In this document: positions 5,366 through 6,536 of the stretch, piece by piece
Layout: every line of letters begins with the position of its first letter
Position numbering within the stretch: position 1 is the stretch's first letter
Assembly: GCA_002358955.1 (NCBI GenBank)
Contig: DEPV01000021.1
Span: 1-6,536, forward strand
DNA from: Erysipelothrix sp. UBA3383
Lineage (GTDB): Bacteria; Bacillota_I; Bacilli_A; Erysipelotrichales; Erysipelotrichaceae
Direction: 5' to 3'
DNA: 6,536 nt
Notes under the pieces: model-generated
What the model saw: the letters and a program-made list of their open reading frames with translations, nothing else
What the model was told of the DNA's origin: nothing
Database searches by the model: none
Program-made: the position numbers and the translations under genes

Positions 5366-6536
5366 TGCGTAGTGCCTCCACTGCATCCTTTTTAGATGCC
5401 ATTCGAGCCGGTATATTACCGCCCAGTACAGTCAGTATGGTTGAGATAGCAACCAATGTAATTCCATGGGTCAGTTGTAATTGTGCAACACTTTCAAGAC
5501 CACTAATGGATTTAATTACAATATTAATTGGGAAGGTTAATCCATATGCTATGGCAATCCCAAGTGTCCCTGAGAACACTCCTAAGATAAATGTTTCTGC
5601 ATTAAAGACACGGGTAATGTCTTTTTTACGAGCTCCCAGTGCTTTAAGAACTCCAATCTCCTTGGTTCTTTCAAGTACGGAAGTATAAGTAATAATACCA
5701 ATCATAATAAGACTTACCACCAGTGAGATGGATGCAAAAGCAATCAATACAATGGTAATACCATCCATAATACCCTTGGTAAGATCTGACATCATCGCTG
5801 CCATATCCGTAAAGAATACTTTATCTTCAGCATCACGATCATCATTAAATGCATTTAAGTAATTAACCAATTCATCCTTAGATTCAAAGTCTTTAGGATA
5901 AATCGACACCATATACGGTGTATCACTTGCCCCAATAACACTCATGAATTGTTCTTTTTGTTCTTGAGATTCAAAGTTTTGCATGCTCATCACATTGATA
6001 TCAGAATCACGCTGCGCCTTAGAAATTTCAGAATTCATCGCATTATCAACCATATACTGTGACAATTCATCAGAATAAGCAATTCCAGGACTTAAAAGTG
6101 CAATACTAGCGTCTTCTTTTTGTCGGATTACTCCCGTAATTTTAAGAGTTTTACTGTCTGACTCTGCTTTCTTTAGATCTGTAATTGGCATGTAGTTACC
6201 AAAGGATGATTTTTCATAATAAACATCATTTGGAATCCACTGTAATTCCATTCCTATAAGATCTTTAAAATCAATGGCTTCAATATCTTTTGTATCAATG
6301 CCTAAACCTTCAAGTAGATTTTTGTCCACACGGTTTTTATTATCAACCACAAGAACCATCTCGTACATATTACTTGGTGCTTCACCTTCTAATAAATCAT
6401 AGGTATTTTCAAGGTATGATACTTCATCAGGATTCAGATTAATAGGTATTGTAGAAAGACCACTCATCATAGAATTACTACTTATTTTAACACTTTGGTA
6501 CTCCCCATCAACATCACGCATTAAGTTTAATTGGTA
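5358..6536 (-). CDS. FtsX/MacB-type ABC transporter permease (N-terminus outside window)
   Basis: The frame is open through the right edge, so the 392 visible residues are the C-terminal part of a larger protein. An ATG at 6521 exists, but the frame continues past it with no stop, so it is probably not the start. About 250 residues of soluble, mostly extracellular sequence come first. Three membrane segments follow, near visible residues 259-281, 313-335 and 357-373. The FtsX-type core is seen in the loop ERTKEIGVLKALGARKKDI (289-307) and the C-terminal GGNIPARMASKKDAVEALRSE, typical of MacB/LolC/YtrF-like permeases. Such proteins couple ATP use by a partner ATPase to movement of lipids, peptides or drugs, or to signalling outside the membrane. 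The ATPase may be fused N-terminally or encoded upstream, beyond this window. The stop overlaps the start of the MarR gene. Confidence 0.9.
   Translation of the reverse strand, partial: YQLNLMRDVDGEYQSVKISSNSMMSGLSTIPINLNPDEVSYLENTYDLLEGEAPSNMYEMVLVVDNKNRVDKNLLEGLGIDTKDIEAIDFKDLIGMELQWIPNDVYYEKSSFGNYMPITDLKKAESDSKTLKITGVIRQKEDASIALLSPGIAYSDELSQYMVDNAMNSEISKAQRDSDINVMSMQNFESQEQKEQFMSVIGASDTPYMVSIYPKDFESKDELVNYLNAFNDDRDAEDKVFFTDMAAMMSDLTKGIMDGITIVLIAFASISLVVSLIMIGIITYTSVLERTKEIGVLKALGARKKDITRVFNAETFILGVFSGTLGIAIAYGLTFPINIVIKSISGLESVAQLQLTHGITLVAISTILTVLGGNIPARMASKKDAVEALRSE
5375..5380 (-). promoter_or_regulatory. Ribosome binding site for marR inside the permease gene
   Basis: TGGAGG on the minus strand overlaps the Val-Glu-Ala codons near the end of the permease and lies 9 bases before the GTG at 5365. 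It is the reason for choosing a GTG start over the upstream ATG. Confidence 0.8.

Noticed and set aside
5308..5688. 126-codon plus-strand open frame across the permease-marR junction
   Set aside because: It is antisense to two convincing genes, has no supporting start signal and has no recognisable domain.

Overview
The window looks like ordinary chromosome from a low-GC Gram-positive bacterium (Bacillota). The reasons are the AT-rich sequence, strong AGGAGG-type ribosome binding sites, a lipoprotein signal peptide with a lipobox, a short firmicute-type NagB, and a VanZ-like protein. The gene mix and protein style would suit the Erysipelotrichales (for example Erysipelothrix). That is an impression, not something the sequence proves. 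There are seven protein genes. I see no rRNA, tRNA, CRISPR array, insertion sequence, prophage or attachment site, and no gene-free stretch longer than 300 bases.

Left part (1-2065): nagA (minus strand) and nagB (plus strand) are divergent across a 114-bp promoter region, and each ends in its own hairpin terminator. NagA deacetylates N-acetylglucosamine-6-phosphate. NagB converts the resulting glucosamine-6-phosphate to fructose-6-phosphate and ammonia. Together they carry amino sugars from the wall, host glycans or sialic acid into glycolysis.

Middle part (2071-4902): a small PhnA/YjdM-type zinc-ribbon protein and a 583-residue DUF885-family lipoprotein with an HExxxPGH motif lie in tandem on the minus strand. 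The lipoprotein gene is divergent from a VanZ-like membrane protein gene on the plus strand. The small protein has its own extended -10 promoter, and its terminator hairpin takes in its stop codon.

Right part (4892-6536): the VanZ gene converges on a MarR-type regulator gene, and one 15-bp-stem hairpin ends both. The regulator gene overlaps by 8 bp the end of a large FtsX/MacB-type ABC permease gene that runs off the right edge. This is probably an operon in which the regulator controls the exporter or answers to its substrate.

Four promoters (nagA, the PhnA-like gene, the lipoprotein, vanZ-like) carry an extended -10 element (TGnTAnanT type) without a clear -35 box. Several starts differ from the longest open frame and were set by ribosome binding sites and family boundaries. 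No new multi-gene system is evident. The points most worth a second look are the divergent DUF885 C-terminus, the overlapped permease-marR junction with a GTG start, and the hairpins that include stop codons.
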